DNA of 64,000 bases from Candidatus Pelagibacterales bacterium. GTDB taxonomy: Bacteria > Pseudomonadota > Alphaproteobacteria > TMED109. The stretch covers positions 3,187 through 67,186 of the forward strand of contig PAZF01000006.1 of assembly GCA_002715505.1 (NCBI GenBank), read 5' to 3'. Position 1 is the first letter of the stretch; each line of letters begins with the position of its first letter. Both the position numbers and the translations under genes were made by a program. The notes beneath the pieces are model-generated. The model searched no databases, was not told where the DNA came from, and was given only the letters and a program-made list of their open reading frames with translations. Shown here one piece after another: positions 46,295-55,548 of the stretch.

Positions 46295-46938
46295 TAAGGA
46301 TTCCAATCTAAAAAATTATTTATTAGCTTTTGCCCATGTTCTTGACTTTTTTCTGGATGAAACTGAACTCCAATTATATTTTCTTTGCATACTGCGGCAA
46401 CAATTTCTTTTCCATAGTTTACAGTAGCAATAATATCATTTTTATTCTTGCATATCATTTCATAGCTGTGAACAAAATAAAAATCACCAGTTAATAAAGA
46501 ATTGAAAGATTTTTTATAATCACTGTTTACTAGTCTGATTTCATTCCATCCCATATGTGGAATCTTAATTGACTTATTTTTAACAGAAATCTTTTTTACT
46601 TGACTTTCAAAATATCCCAAACCTAAGCTTTCAATTCTTTCAAAACTTTTCTCTGCCATTAATTGCATTCCTATACAAATTCCTAAAAAGGGCTTTTTTT
46701 TTTGGTACACAAAATCATTTAAGGCTTCTTGCATGCCATCTATGCTTGCCAATTGATTTTTACAATTTGAAAAATCTCCTACTCCTGGCAAAATAATTTT
46801 GTCTGAACTTTCTACTAGCTTTGGGTTATTGCTGATATATAAATTTATTTTTTTTTTTCTATCTTTAGAAGCTTTTAGAAAAGCATTATATAAGGAAGCC
46901 AGGTTTCCAGAATTATAATTAACTATTAATACATTCAT
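46294..46938 (-). CDS. hisH: Imidazole glycerol phosphate synthase glutaminase HisH
   Basis: 214 residues, class I glutamine amidotransferase. The nucleophile cysteine is in KPFLGICIGMQLMAE (about 81-95), and the His-Glu pair is in GVQFHPEKSQEHG near the C-terminus. It supplies ammonia to HisF. It overlaps hisB and the GNAT gene by one base each. Confidence 0.96.
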   Translation of the reverse strand: MNVLIVNYNSGNLASLYNAFLKASKDRKKKINLYISNNPKLVESSDKIILPGVGDFSNCKNQLASIDGMQEALNDFVYQKKKPFLGICIGMQLMAEKSFERIESLGLGYFESQVKKISVKNKSIKIPHMGWNEIRLVNSDYKKSFNSLLTGDFYFVHSYEMICKNKNDIIATVNYGKEIVAAVCKENIIGVQFHPEKSQEHGQKLINNFLDWNP

Positions 46939-47543
46939 TATTCGCCATCATTAATAAGTTTTCCTTTAGTTGAAGGAACTTTATTTTTTAATTTTTCAGA
47001 AATTTTAATAGCATTTTTTATTGATAGAGCTAATGCTTTATAGCAGGACTCTATTATATGATGGTTGTTTACACCATAAATATTCTCAACATGTAAATTA
47101 GCCCCTAAAGACTGGGATAAAGCTTGAAAAAATTCTTTAAATAATTCCAAATCCATATCACCCAGCTTTGTTTGAGTAAAAAAGACTTTCCAAACTAAAA
47201 AAGGCCTACCTGATAAGTCTATCACTACTCTTGTTAAGGTTTCATCCATGGGAGCGTATGAGCTAGCAAATCTATTTATTCCTTTTCTGTCTGACAATGC
47301 TTCTGATAAAGCTTTTCCTATTACATATCCTATGTCTTCTGTAGTATGATGTGAATCTATGTGAAGATCTCCCTTAGCTTTTAGAAAAATGTCACAAGCG
47401 CTATGTTTGGATAATTGCTCAATCATGTGGTCTAGAAATCCTATACCAGTAGAAATTTTGTACTCTCCAGTTCCATCTAGATTTATCTTACACTCAATAT
47501 CTGTCTCTTTTGTTTTTCTTTTTATCTCAGCCACTCTTTTCAT
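46938..47543 (-). CDS. hisB: Imidazoleglycerol-phosphate dehydratase
   Basis: 201 residues, monofunctional HisB. The metal-binding histidine motifs are [19 protein letters not shown] (about 34-52), [10 protein letters not shown] (about 63-72) and [14 protein letters not shown] (about 155-168). There is no phosphatase domain, as is normal outside Enterobacteria. It overlaps the Smr gene by 4 bp. Confidence 0.97.
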   Translation of the reverse strand: MKRVAEIKRKTKETDIECKINLDGTGEYKISTGIGFLDHMIEQLSKHSACDIFLKAKGDLHIDSHHTTEDIGYVIGKALSEALSDRKGINRFASSYAPMDETLTRVVIDLSGRPFLVWKVFFTQTKLGDMDLELFKEFFQALSQSLGANLHVENIYGVNNHHIIESCYKALALSIKNAIKISEKLKNKVPSTKGKLINDGE

Positions 47544-48082
47544 TTTATGGTATCCTTTTTTCTTAACAAAATATATCTTGCACCATCACCACCATCCCTT
47601 TGGATAGCATAGCTGTGTGCTAAAATAAGAGAGGAATAGTAGGATTCATTTAGCCAATTAGGAACAAGCTCTCTTAAAATACTCTTAGATCCTAAAACTG
47701 TTTTTCTTTTTCCTGTGACTACTAAAATACATCTCTTTTCCTGATTAATGCAAGCTTTTATGAAATTATCTAATATTTTTTTAGCTTCAACTCTGTTGAA
47801 ACCATGAAGATCAAGAGTAGCCTCTGGTCTTATTAAGCCTCTTTCAAATTTTAATTTCATTCTTTTATTTACTTGGAGTTTTTCGACAGTCTGATGTTCA
47901 TTTTGAAGTTTCTCTACCTCAGGCTTGTTTAAATTTAGAGAATTCTTATTTGATTTTGATTTTTTAATTACATTGATGCTTTTTTCAGTCATATCTTCTG
48001 AAATATAGTTTTTGAGTTTTATGTCTTCTTTAGTTACTGCCTTCCACAATTCTAATTCTCTTTTATTAAGCCTTCTGTTCAT
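47540..48082 (-). CDS. Smr-domain protein (endonuclease MutS2-type domain)
   Basis: 180 residues. The charged N-terminal half is not conserved. The C-terminal Smr domain has the LDLHGF motif (about 96-101) and the VVTGKR loop (about 121-126); in typical members the latter reads TGKG. The domain can nick DNA or cleave RNA. In alphaproteobacteria an Smr gene usually follows mltA; here lldD stands between them. Confidence 0.88.
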   Translation of the reverse strand: MNRRLNKRELELWKAVTKEDIKLKNYISEDMTEKSINVIKKSKSNKNSLNLNKPEVEKLQNEHQTVEKLQVNKRMKLKFERGLIRPEATLDLHGFNRVEAKKILDNFIKACINQEKRCILVVTGKRKTVLGSKSILRELVPNWLNESYYSSLILAHSYAIQRDGGDGARYILLRKKDTIK

Positions 48083-48084
48083 AT

Positions 48085-49224
48085 TTAATGCTCTACTATA
48101 TTTTTTAAACTAAGATTATTGATATTTGTTTCTCCACATAGAGCTAATGTTATATCCATTTCTTTTTCAAATATTCTAATAGCGTCTATAACGCCTTCAT
48201 ATCCTTTGGCCCCTAATCCGTATAGATATGGTCTTCCAATGAAAATAGCCCTTGCTCCCAATGCTTTAGCTTTTATAACATCAGCTCCGTACCTAAAACC
48301 TCCATCTACATATACCTCTAATTTTGCCCCAACAAGTTTAGAGATTTTATTTAGCTCTAATATAGATGATGGCGCTCCATCTAGCTGTCTTCCTCCATGG
48401 TTAGAAACAATAATAGCATCCGCTCCGATGTCTAAACTTTTTTGAGCATCTTCTAAGTCTAATATTCCTTTTAAAATAGTTGGTCCTCCCCATAACTTCA
48501 TTATCCATTTTACGTAATCCCATGTTAACTCTTGATCAAACTGTTCATTAGTCCATGATGCAATAGAAGCCAAATCTTTAACACCTTTAACATGCCCTAA
48601 AATATTTCCAAATGTTTTATTTTTATTAGCTAACATTCTTAAGCACCATTCTGGCTTTTTAATTAATTGTAACAATTGGTTAAACCCTAACTTAGGTGGT
48701 GCAGAAAGTCCATTTCTGATGTCATTGTGTCTTTGTGCTAAAAGAGGAAGATCCATAGTTATAACTAAAGCGCTACATTTTGCTTTTTTCGCCCTAAGAA
48801 TTAAGTTTTTCACAAACTCCTTATCTTTCATAACATATAATTGAAACCAAAAAGGACTATTAGAATTCTCGGCTACTTGCTCTATAGAACATATACTCAT
48901 AGTTGATAAAATATAAGGTATATTCATTTCATTTGCTGCTTTTGCTGCTAAAATCTCTCCCTTGGGATACATCATACCTCCCATTCCTACTGGAGACAGC
49001 CCTAAAGGCAAGTTATAATCTATACCTAAAATTTGGGTGGCCAGTGCTCTATTTTTAATATTTACACCAACTCTTTGCTTAAGTTTAATTTTTTTCAAAT
49101 CTTCTTCATTATCTTTATAAGTTCCTCCCGAGTAAGAACCAGTATCGATATAATCATAAAACATCTTGGGCAGTTTATTTCTAGCTAAATGTTTTAAATC
49201 ATTTATTTCTAAAATTTTTCTCAA
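48085..49224 (-). CDS. FMN-dependent alpha-hydroxy-acid dehydrogenase (LldD-like)
   Basis: 379 residues. FMN barrel motifs are LGLSPVGMGGMMYPKGE, FWFQLYVMKD, VITMDLPLLAQRHNDIRNG and the catalytic SNHGGRQLDGAPSS (about 273-286) with the active-site His and Arg. It oxidises an L-2-hydroxy acid such as lactate or glycolate, feeding the quinone pool. Lactate is likely but not certain. The start overlaps the mltA end by 26 bp. It separates mltA from smr, which are adjacent in many relatives, so it may be an insertion in a conserved operon. Confidence 0.88.
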   Translation of the reverse strand: MRKILEINDLKHLARNKLPKMFYDYIDTGSYSGGTYKDNEEDLKKIKLKQRVGVNIKNRALATQILGIDYNLPLGLSPVGMGGMMYPKGEILAAKAANEMNIPYILSTMSICSIEQVAENSNSPFWFQLYVMKDKEFVKNLILRAKKAKCSALVITMDLPLLAQRHNDIRNGLSAPPKLGFNQLLQLIKKPEWCLRMLANKNKTFGNILGHVKGVKDLASIASWTNEQFDQELTWDYVKWIMKLWGGPTILKGILDLEDAQKSLDIGADAIIVSNHGGRQLDGAPSSILELNKISKLVGAKLEVYVDGGFRYGADVIKAKALGARAIFIGRPYLYGLGAKGYEGVIDAIRIFEKEMDITLALCGETNINNLSLKNIVEH

Positions 49225-50255
49225 ATATTTCTCCTGTTAACTTATTTTCTATAGGAATTAGCTTCCTAGTAAATATTTTCCTATTTAAGCCTGCCGCTTT
49301 TTCTTCAGCCACAGAACCATAACCTGTAAATAAATCTATTCTACTTTTTCCTTTTATTGCAATTCCTTCGTCATGGGCTATTCCCAAAAATACATCTTTT
49401 TTATTATCAATGCTTTCGATTATAATAGCTTCACCTTTTTTAATAAATCGTTTATCTGTAGCAATGCTTATATTAGGAACCAGGTTAATTCCACTGCTCC
49501 CCTTTATATTTCCTGAGTATTTCTCAAAAAAAATATATCTTTCATTCATATTCATGAATTTTCTAGCCAAGCTCTTATTCTTATATAACCATGTTTTTAT
49601 TTTATACATATCTATATTTTTTTTATTCAAATGGCCTTTCTCTATTAAAGCTTTTCCTAATGACGTATAATTTCTATTATTGCTGCCAGCAAATCTTACT
49701 TTAATAACTTTGCCATTTTCTAATTCCAATCGTCCTGATCCTTGAATATGGAGAAAAAACGCTTCAATTTCATTTTCTATCCATGCTATCTCCAATTTAT
49801 TGTTTTTAAGATAACCTTGATTTATCTTCTTTCTAGACGCATTTCTATCTAATTTTTTATCGCTGTGAATGGGGTTTTTATAAATAGGATAAGATCCTTT
49901 CTTGGGATAGCTAAAGGCTTTTACAGAAGGCTCATAATATCCTGTTAAAACGCCATAAGAATTTTTAGATTTTTTTTGTTTAATATATTTAACTTGAAAA
50001 TTACTATAGAAGTCTTTTTTAAATTTTTTATATTCTTTTTTACTGTATTTTTTACAAACATTTTCGTATGGATGGACTATTTTTTTTTGTTTAAACTCAA
50101 CACAATCTCTGAAAATTATTTTAATAGTCTTATTTAATTCTTTTTTATTATCTTTGAAAAAGTACTGTAATTTTTCTGCTGTGTAAGAATTTTTATCATA
50201 ATAGGAGCAATTAGTTAAAAAAAAACATTAAGAAAAAAAAATTGTAAAATTTCAT
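49199..50255 (-). CDS. mltA: Lytic murein transglycosylase MltA, frameshifted in a T9 run
   Basis: The start is the ATG at 50255, sharing ATGA with the upstream Tim44-like stop. The first 13 codons encode a hydrophobic signal (MKFYNFFFLMFFF) and then meet a TAA after nine Ts (50217-50225, complement A9). One T fewer would continue as L-T-N-C-S-Y-Y-D, a lipobox, and open into the full MltA frame down to 49199. Downstream are GVLTGYYEPSVKAF, FFLHIQGSGRLEL, AHDEGIAIKGKSRIDLFTGYG (with the catalytic Asp) and RKIFTRKLIP. It cleaves peptidoglycan from the outer membrane. The gene is phase-shifted, rescued by slippage, or misassembled. Confidence 0.82.
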
Positions 50256-50815
50256 TCTGTTGTGACCTCAGCTAGCACCCAATTAGGATTATTGCTTTCA
50301 ATAATTTTTTCAAATGTCCAGATATCTTTTACATTTAGAGTCTCTGTCTTTTTTTCAAATAAACTTCTCTGGGAAGACTCGAAAAGAACCTTTATTTTAG
50401 CAATTTTCTTTATTACTTCTATTTTTATTACAGACGCTTTTAATTCGGTAATCTGAAATGATTTCAAATTATTACCACCCAGACTTGTTTCTCCTTGGAA
50501 AGCGTCAAACACTTTGGGACTAAGCAAGTTTCTTGCTTCATTGATATTATTTTCTTTGTATGAAGATACAATTATCTTGAAAGCTTTTTTTGCTCCTTTT
50601 AAGAAAGATTCCTCACTAAAACTTTTATCATTCATTAATATTTTCTGATCATCATAATTAACATTTTTGTCAAGATTATCTAGCTGGTTGGAAATCTTTG
50701 CTTTTTTTTCTGTATCTGCTTTTCCCTCTATGTGTGTTTTTTTTCCTAACAGCTTATAGAGATTAGCTCCTAAAACGCCAGCAATAATGGCAAATATAAT
50801 TATATCAATATACAG
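50252..50815 (-). CDS. Tim44-domain protein (TimA), unusual start codon
   Basis: The frame is open from 50881 and contains no ATG, GTG or TTG before an internal ATG at 50635. The best start is CTG at 50815, after an AGGTG four bases upstream; it gives Met-Y-I-D-I-I-I-F-A-I-I-A-G, the usual N-terminal helix of alphaproteobacterial Tim44-like proteins, and then a KLLGKKT segment. The remaining domain (FLKGAKKAFKIIVSSY..NEARNLLSPKVFDAF..W) is a Tim44/Mba1-type fold. Total is 187 residues. It is probably a membrane-anchored periplasm- or cytosol-facing protein in inner-membrane biogenesis; the exact role is unsettled. Confidence 0.75.
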   Translation of the reverse strand: MYIDIIIFAIIAGVLGANLYKLLGKKTHIEGKADTEKKAKISNQLDNLDKNVNYDDQKILMNDKSFSEESFLKGAKKAFKIIVSSYKENNINEARNLLSPKVFDAFQGETSLGGNNLKSFQITELKASVIKIEVIKKIAKIKVLFESSQRSLFEKKTETLNVKDIWTFEKIIESNNPNWVLAEVTTE

Positions 50816-50899
50816 AGTGCACCTATTTTTTTTTAATATATATACATCTATAATTTTTTTATGCGATAAAGTAAATATAAATTATTTAAATTTTATAAT

Positions 50900-51568
50900 T
50901 TACCAATGATTATTTTTTAATAAACTTATAATTTTTTTGTGCTTTAAAGCCTCTTCTTCACTTGGGGCAACAGTTTTCTTTGAATATAGACAATTTTTTG
51001 TGTTTTCTAGGTTTCTTTCAATTATCTTGTTTTCGAACTCGAGATTTATGCCTTGTTGCCTTCCTCCATTCATCTCTAAGAAAACATCTGCTAACAGCTC
51101 AGCATCTAATAATGCGCCGTGTTTCTTTCTTTTAGTTAAATCTAAACTGTATCTTCTGCACAAAGCATCAAGATTATTAGCTGCGCCAGGAAAAATTTTT
51201 CTAGCTAACAAAAGAGTATCAATAACCTTGAAATTCTTTAAATTTTCTTTTGAACAAAGCTCTAATTCATAGTTTAGAAAACCTAAATCAAATTTCGCGT
51301 TGTGGATTACTAGCTCTCCTCCATCTAAAAAGTTTAAAAATTTATCAACAATTTCTATAAATAGTGGTTTATTTGCCAAGAAATCATTAGTTAAACCATG
51401 AATTTTCAATGCATCTTCTGGCATGTTCCTATTTGGGTTTATATATTCTTGGAAATACCTTCCAGTAGGATAATTATTATCTAATTCTATACAGCCTATC
51501 TCTACAATTTTATGTCCTAGTTTTGGGTCTAACCCTGTTGTTTCTATATCTAATGCTATTCTTTTCAT
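50900..51568 (-). CDS. dnaQ: DNA polymerase III epsilon subunit (3'-5' exonuclease)
   Basis: 222 residues. The DEDDh exonuclease motifs are ALDIETTGLDP (about 4-14), VIHNAKFDLGFL (about 93-104) and HGALLDAELLADVF (about 154-167). It proofreads for the replicative polymerase. In many alphaproteobacteria secB lies beside dnaQ; it is absent here and the next gene is timA. It overlaps coaE by 4 bp. Confidence 0.95.
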   Translation of the reverse strand: MKRIALDIETTGLDPKLGHKIVEIGCIELDNNYPTGRYFQEYINPNRNMPEDALKIHGLTNDFLANKPLFIEIVDKFLNFLDGGELVIHNAKFDLGFLNYELELCSKENLKNFKVIDTLLLARKIFPGAANNLDALCRRYSLDLTKRKKHGALLDAELLADVFLEMNGGRQQGINLEFENKIIERNLENTKNCLYSKKTVAPSEEEALKHKKIISLLKNNHW

Positions 51569-52194
51569 TTTTTAAAATTTGAAATAACCTTATTATTTGA
51601 TCTTTTCTTAAAATAAATGCTTTTATTTAAAATATCAATTACTGTATTATAAATGTATCTTTTTCCTCTGTCAGAGTAAACTACTATATCTGCTAGTTTT
51701 TTTTTCTTTTTGTCAGTTAGTTGTTGTCTTTTTGTTAGTACTAATCTTCTTTTGTTCCAACCTTCTCTTTTTAAGACTCTAATTTTTTGGATCTTTTCTG
51801 AACAGGTTACCACAAGAGTTTTATCATATTTCCTTTTGTTATCTTTCTCAAAAAGCAACGGAACATCTAGTACTACTAATCTTTTTCTATTCCTAAACTG
51901 TCTTCTTATCCAAGAATATCTGCTTTTGTTAAGAAATTTATAAATTATTTTTTCTAGCAGCAGTAGTTTTTTTTTGTCTTCAAATACTATGCTAGCTAAT
52001 TCTTCCTTTAAAAGTCGGTCGCCTTTAAATGCTAATGGAAATTGCTCTTGAATTAATTTTAAAACTACAGGCTTTTTATATAATAAACTAACTTCATAAT
52101 CACTATCAAAGACCGGAACTTTTTGTCTTTTAAAAAAGCTGCTAGTTTCGGTTTTACCTGTGCCTACTGATCCTGTTATCCCGATTACAATCAT
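51565..52194 (-). CDS. coaE: Dephospho-CoA kinase
   Basis: 209 residues. The P-loop is GITGSVGTGKTETS (about 5-18), followed by PVFDSDYEVS and LVVLDVPLLFE (about 106-116) of the CoaE family. It phosphorylates dephospho-CoA in the last step of CoA synthesis. The C-terminal tail is very basic. It overlaps aroE by 4 bp. Confidence 0.93.
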   Translation of the reverse strand: MIVIGITGSVGTGKTETSSFFKRQKVPVFDSDYEVSLLYKKPVVLKLIQEQFPLAFKGDRLLKEELASIVFEDKKKLLLLEKIIYKFLNKSRYSWIRRQFRNRKRLVVLDVPLLFEKDNKRKYDKTLVVTCSEKIQKIRVLKREGWNKRRLVLTKRQQLTDKKKKKLADIVVYSDRGKRYIYNTVIDILNKSIYFKKRSNNKVISNFKK

Positions 52195-53018
52195 GTAGTT
52201 TTTATTTTGCTTTTAATTTTTTTAATTAAATAATTATTAATTTTTGGCTTTATATTAAACCAAACTTTAAAGCTTTCTTGGGCTTGCCCTATAAACATCG
52301 GTAAGCCAGTTACATAATCTAACTTATTTTTTTTTGCTTCTTTTATTAAGCCGGTTTCTGTAGGGTTATATACTATGTCATAAATTTTAGTATTTTTATC
52401 AACTTCTTTTAAAGATATAGGGACGTCCGGATAGCCTATCATTCCCAGACTTGTAGAATTAACTATAATACCAGCGTCTCTTATAACATCCTTTTGTTTC
52501 CAGTTTTTAACTATAACATTATTATATTTTTCTGCCATTTTCTCTGCTTTACTTTTTGTTCTGTTTATTATGAAGATTTCATTAAATCCTTCTTTTATTA
52601 AGCTGTATATAATTGCTTCACAAGCGCCTCCAGCTCCATATATAACGGCTGGTTTTTTTGTGTTTATGTTATTTAGTTCTCTTAATCCTGAAGAAAAACC
52701 TTCTACATCAGTATTGTATCCTTCTAGTGTTCCATTGTTGTTTTTAATAGTATTAACTGCTTGAAGTTTAGATGATATCTTATCTAACTTATCTAAATAA
52801 TTAATAATTTTTTTTTTATATGGGATCGTTACATTTAATCCTTTGATATTTAAACCTTTGATTGATTTATCTATATTTTTAATGCTATCTAACTGAAATT
52901 TGGAGTAGTGATAGTCTAATTTATTTTTTTTTATCCAATAATTATGTAAAATAGGGGACATAGATTGTTTTAATGGATTGCCTATAATTCCTAATAAGCT
53001 GTAATAATATTTTTTCAT
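52191..53018 (-). CDS. aroE: Shikimate 5-dehydrogenase
   Basis: 275 residues. LLGIIGNPLKQSMSPILHNYW (about 8-28) is the shikimate-binding signature, GLNVTIPYKK (about 60-69) has the catalytic lysine, VIYGAGGACEAIIYSL (about 124-139) binds NADP, and GLPMFIGQAQESFKVW closes it. It reduces 3-dehydroshikimate. It overlaps ppsR by 4 bp. Confidence 0.95.
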   Translation of the reverse strand: MKKYYYSLLGIIGNPLKQSMSPILHNYWIKKNKLDYHYSKFQLDSIKNIDKSIKGLNIKGLNVTIPYKKKIINYLDKLDKISSKLQAVNTIKNNNGTLEGYNTDVEGFSSGLRELNNINTKKPAVIYGAGGACEAIIYSLIKEGFNEIFIINRTKSKAEKMAEKYNNVIVKNWKQKDVIRDAGIIVNSTSLGMIGYPDVPISLKEVDKNTKIYDIVYNPTETGLIKEAKKNKLDYVTGLPMFIGQAQESFKVWFNIKPKINNYLIKKIKSKIKTT

Positions 53019-53845
53019 TTAATATTCTTTTCCCTATAAATCTTTAAGTACTCTAAGGCTGTAGCGGCTATTTCTTCAATAGATTTTTTAGTGACATCAA
53101 TTGTGGACCAATTATTTTTTGTACAAATTTTTCTTGCTTCTTGAATTTCTTTTTTTAATAAGTCTATATCTATATAATTAGTAGCTTTGTTTTCTTTTAG
53201 AGACTGTAGTCTGGAAGCTCTTATTTGTTTTAGTCTTTCAGGACTTGCGAATAATCCAATAATTAAAGTCTTTCTGCTAATGTTAGTAAAGTCAATATTT
53301 TGATTCAATACATAAGGAATGTTTGCTACTCTATATCCTTTGTTAGCTAAGTAAATAGATGTTGGGGTCTTAGAAGTCCTAGAAACACCAAAAAAAATTA
53401 TATCTGCTTTTTCTAACTCTTTATTACCCTGTCCGTCATCATTTGCTATAGCATATTGTAAAGACTCAATTCTATCAAAATAGTCCTCTGACAATGAATG
53501 CTGTTTTCCAGGAACTTGGCTTATGACAGGCTGTATTTCATAGAATTTTTTAATCTTGTTTATAGTGTTATCTAGCACATTATGTGCGCTTACTTTTATT
53601 GAGTTACATTGATCAATAAGATAGTTTTCTAATTTTAAATTAATCATTGTATATAAAACTATCCCTCTTTTATCTTTGATAATATCAATTATATTATCTA
53701 TTTGTTTTTCTGATCTTATTAATGCCCATTTATTTTCTAAAAAGTTAATATCCTCAAATCTAGCATAAATCGATCTGGCCACCGTCGACACTGTTTCTCC
53801 AGTAGAGTCAGATATTAGATAAATATGTTGATTAACTGTGGGCAT
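53015..53845 (-). CDS. ppsR: Pyruvate,phosphate dikinase regulatory protein (DUF299/PPSR)
   Basis: 276 residues. YLISDSTGETVSTVARSI (about 9-26) and the P-loop-like FFGVSRTSKTPTSIYLANKGYRVANIPYV (about residues 150-178) are DUF299 signatures. Members are bifunctional kinase/phosphotransferases of PPDK or PEP synthase. This is the RP001/CC0001 counterpart, which marks the left side of oriC in alphaproteobacteria. It is the first gene of the leftward operon. Confidence 0.94.
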   Translation of the reverse strand: MPTVNQHIYLISDSTGETVSTVARSIYARFEDINFLENKWALIRSEKQIDNIIDIIKDKRGIVLYTMINLKLENYLIDQCNSIKVSAHNVLDNTINKIKKFYEIQPVISQVPGKQHSLSEDYFDRIESLQYAIANDDGQGNKELEKADIIFFGVSRTSKTPTSIYLANKGYRVANIPYVLNQNIDFTNISRKTLIIGLFASPERLKQIRASRLQSLKENKATNYIDIDLLKKEIQEARKICTKNNWSTIDVTKKSIEEIAATALEYLKIYREKNIK

Positions 53846-54100
53846 CTTATTAATAACTTAAAGTAATTTAAATTTTATTTATTATTTTATGAAAATTACT
53901 TATTTATTCATAGATTTAATTTATTTTTATTTGTTATCATAAACTGTGTATAACTTTAGTAGATTTGTAGAGATTGATAGTTTTTTAGTGTTTTTATAAG
54001 ATTATAAGGTAATTTTCTTGTTGATAATTATGTTGATTAAATTTAATCCTTGTTATTATATTCATTACAACAACAACTATATACTTTATATATATATATT
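53846..54100. other. oriC: Candidate chromosomal replication origin (oriC)
   Basis: 255 bp, extremely AT-rich, between ppsR and hemE; this is the origin location in Caulobacter and Rickettsia. It holds DnaA-box-like nonamers: TGTGTATAA at 53945-53953 (complement TTATACACA, an exact TTATNCACA) and TGTTGATAA at 54019-54027 (complement TTATCAACA, one mismatch). Weaker TTATCATAA and TGTTGATTA forms lie nearby. Genes on both sides mostly run away from it. No clear CtrA site (TTAA-N7-TTAA) was found. Experimental or skew data would be needed for proof. Confidence 0.72.
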
Positions 54101-55120
54101 ATGAGTAGTAACATTAAAAACATTTTTGATTTTAATACGGTGCCTATTTGGTTTATGAGACAGGCAGGTAGATATATGTATGAGTATAATGATATAAAAA
54201 AAAACTTTAATAGTTTTTTTAAAATGTGTAGAGATACCGATGCAGTTAAAGAAATTACTCTATTGCCTGTAAAAAAATTTGGTTTTGATGCCGGTATCAT
54301 ATTTTCAGACATTTTAATAATTTTAGAATGTTTAGACGTTAAAGTAGAATTTATACCAAATAAAGGGCCCTTAGTAGACAATAAAAATTTAAATAAAATA
54401 TTCCTAGAAAAAAATTATAATATAAATTATGAAGGACTAAAGCCTGTATACAAAAGTATTAGAAAAACTAAAAATTCATTGACTGAAATAAATAAACCAC
54501 TTATAGGATTTGCTGGAGCTCCTTGGACTGTAGCTGCATATTATCTAGAAAGTACTTTAACTAAGGATTTAACTATAGCTAGAAAAGTAGCTTATGAAAA
54601 ACCAGAGTTAATGCATAATATTATTGATACTCTCTCTGAGATAATTATAGAGCATCTTTCAAATCAAATAAATGCCGGTGTAGATATTGTGCAAATATTT
54701 GATACACACTCTAATATTCTAGATTATCTTGCTCTAGAGGCCTATTCTATAGAACCTATCAGAAAAATCTGCAAGGAAATTAAAAAAAGATATCCTAAAG
54801 TTCCAATATCTTATTTCTCCAAAAATATAAATTTAAATTTTAACGATTTTTTTGATCATATCGACATAATAAGCTTTAATTCTTCTGTTAGAATGAGAGA
54901 TTACATAGGTAAACTTCCGAAAGAACTAGTTTTCCAAGGCAATTTAGACCCTATTAAATTATTAGTAGGAGGTAAAGAAATGGAAAAAGCTATTTTAGAA
55001 ATTTTAAAAGATATGCAAGGAAAAGACTTTATATTTAATTTAGGCCATGGAATATTGCCTAAGACGCCTAGAGAAAATGTAATAAAATGCATAAAGTTAG
55101 TTAAAGAATCTAAAGGGTAG
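54101..55120 (+). CDS. hemE: Uroporphyrinogen decarboxylase
   Basis: 339 residues. The substrate-binding N-terminal motif PIWFMRQAGRYMYEY (about 14-28) and GFAGAPWTVAAYYLE (about 132-146) mark HemE. It decarboxylates uroporphyrinogen III in the cytosol. I use the ATG at 54101, directly after a TATATATATT stretch; the frame is open to 54050 but those codons are low-complexity and precede the conserved start. hemE is the right flank of oriC. The 3' end overlaps hemJ by 11 bp. Confidence 0.95.
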   Translation: MSSNIKNIFDFNTVPIWFMRQAGRYMYEYNDIKKNFNSFFKMCRDTDAVKEITLLPVKKFGFDAGIIFSDILIILECLDVKVEFIPNKGPLVDNKNLNKIFLEKNYNINYEGLKPVYKSIRKTKNSLTEINKPLIGFAGAPWTVAAYYLESTLTKDLTIARKVAYEKPELMHNIIDTLSEIIIEHLSNQINAGVDIVQIFDTHSNILDYLALEAYSIEPIRKICKEIKKRYPKVPISYFSKNINLNFNDFFDHIDIISFNSSVRMRDYIGKLPKELVFQGNLDPIKLLVGGKEMEKAILEILKDMQGKDFIFNLGHGILPKTPRENVIKCIKLVKESKG

Positions 55121-55541
55121 GCTTAAAAACAACTAATAAAACTACAAATATTAATATCACAGTTGGTATTTCATTTATAATTCTGTAAAAAAAAGAAGAT
55201 TTAGTATTAGAATTATTAATAAAGTTTTTTCTACAAATTGACAAAAAACCATGAAAAGCAGATAAAATTATAACCAATATTAGTTTAAGTATAAACCATA
55301 ATGAAAATATATTAGAATTCAAATTATAAAATGCCAATGCTATTCCAAATATCCAGGTGGATATCATAGCAGGGTTCATAATTAACTTTAACAATCTCTT
55401 TTCCATTAATGAAAATTTTTTGTATATTTTAGTATTAAAATTTTCCTCAGAATGATACACAAAAAGTCTAGGCAAGTATAAAAGACCAGCCATCCAAGCA
55501 ACAAATGATATAATGTGCGCTGATTTTAAGAATAAGTACAT
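55110..55541 (-). CDS. hemJ: Protoporphyrinogen IX oxidase HemJ
   Basis: 143 residues and four transmembrane helices. The N-terminal YLFLKSAHIISFVAWMAGLLYLPRLFVYH (about residues 2-30) contains the conserved histidine and the AWMAGLxYLPRLFVYH signature, and LKLIMNPAMISTW is in the middle. This is the HemJ/UPF0093 enzyme that uses quinone to oxidise protoporphyrinogen. It is co-transcribed with hemH and lies opposite hemE, so three heme genes border the origin. Confidence 0.94.
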   Translation of the reverse strand: MYLFLKSAHIISFVAWMAGLLYLPRLFVYHSEENFNTKIYKKFSLMEKRLLKLIMNPAMISTWIFGIALAFYNLNSNIFSLWFILKLILVIILSAFHGFLSICRKNFINNSNTKSSFFYRIINEIPTVILIFVVLLVVFKPTL

Positions 55542-55548
55542 GAAAATA

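Noticed and set aside
54050-54100. hemE start at 54050
   Set aside because: The extra residues are low-complexity and lie in the origin region; the ATG at 54101 gives the normal HemE N-terminus.
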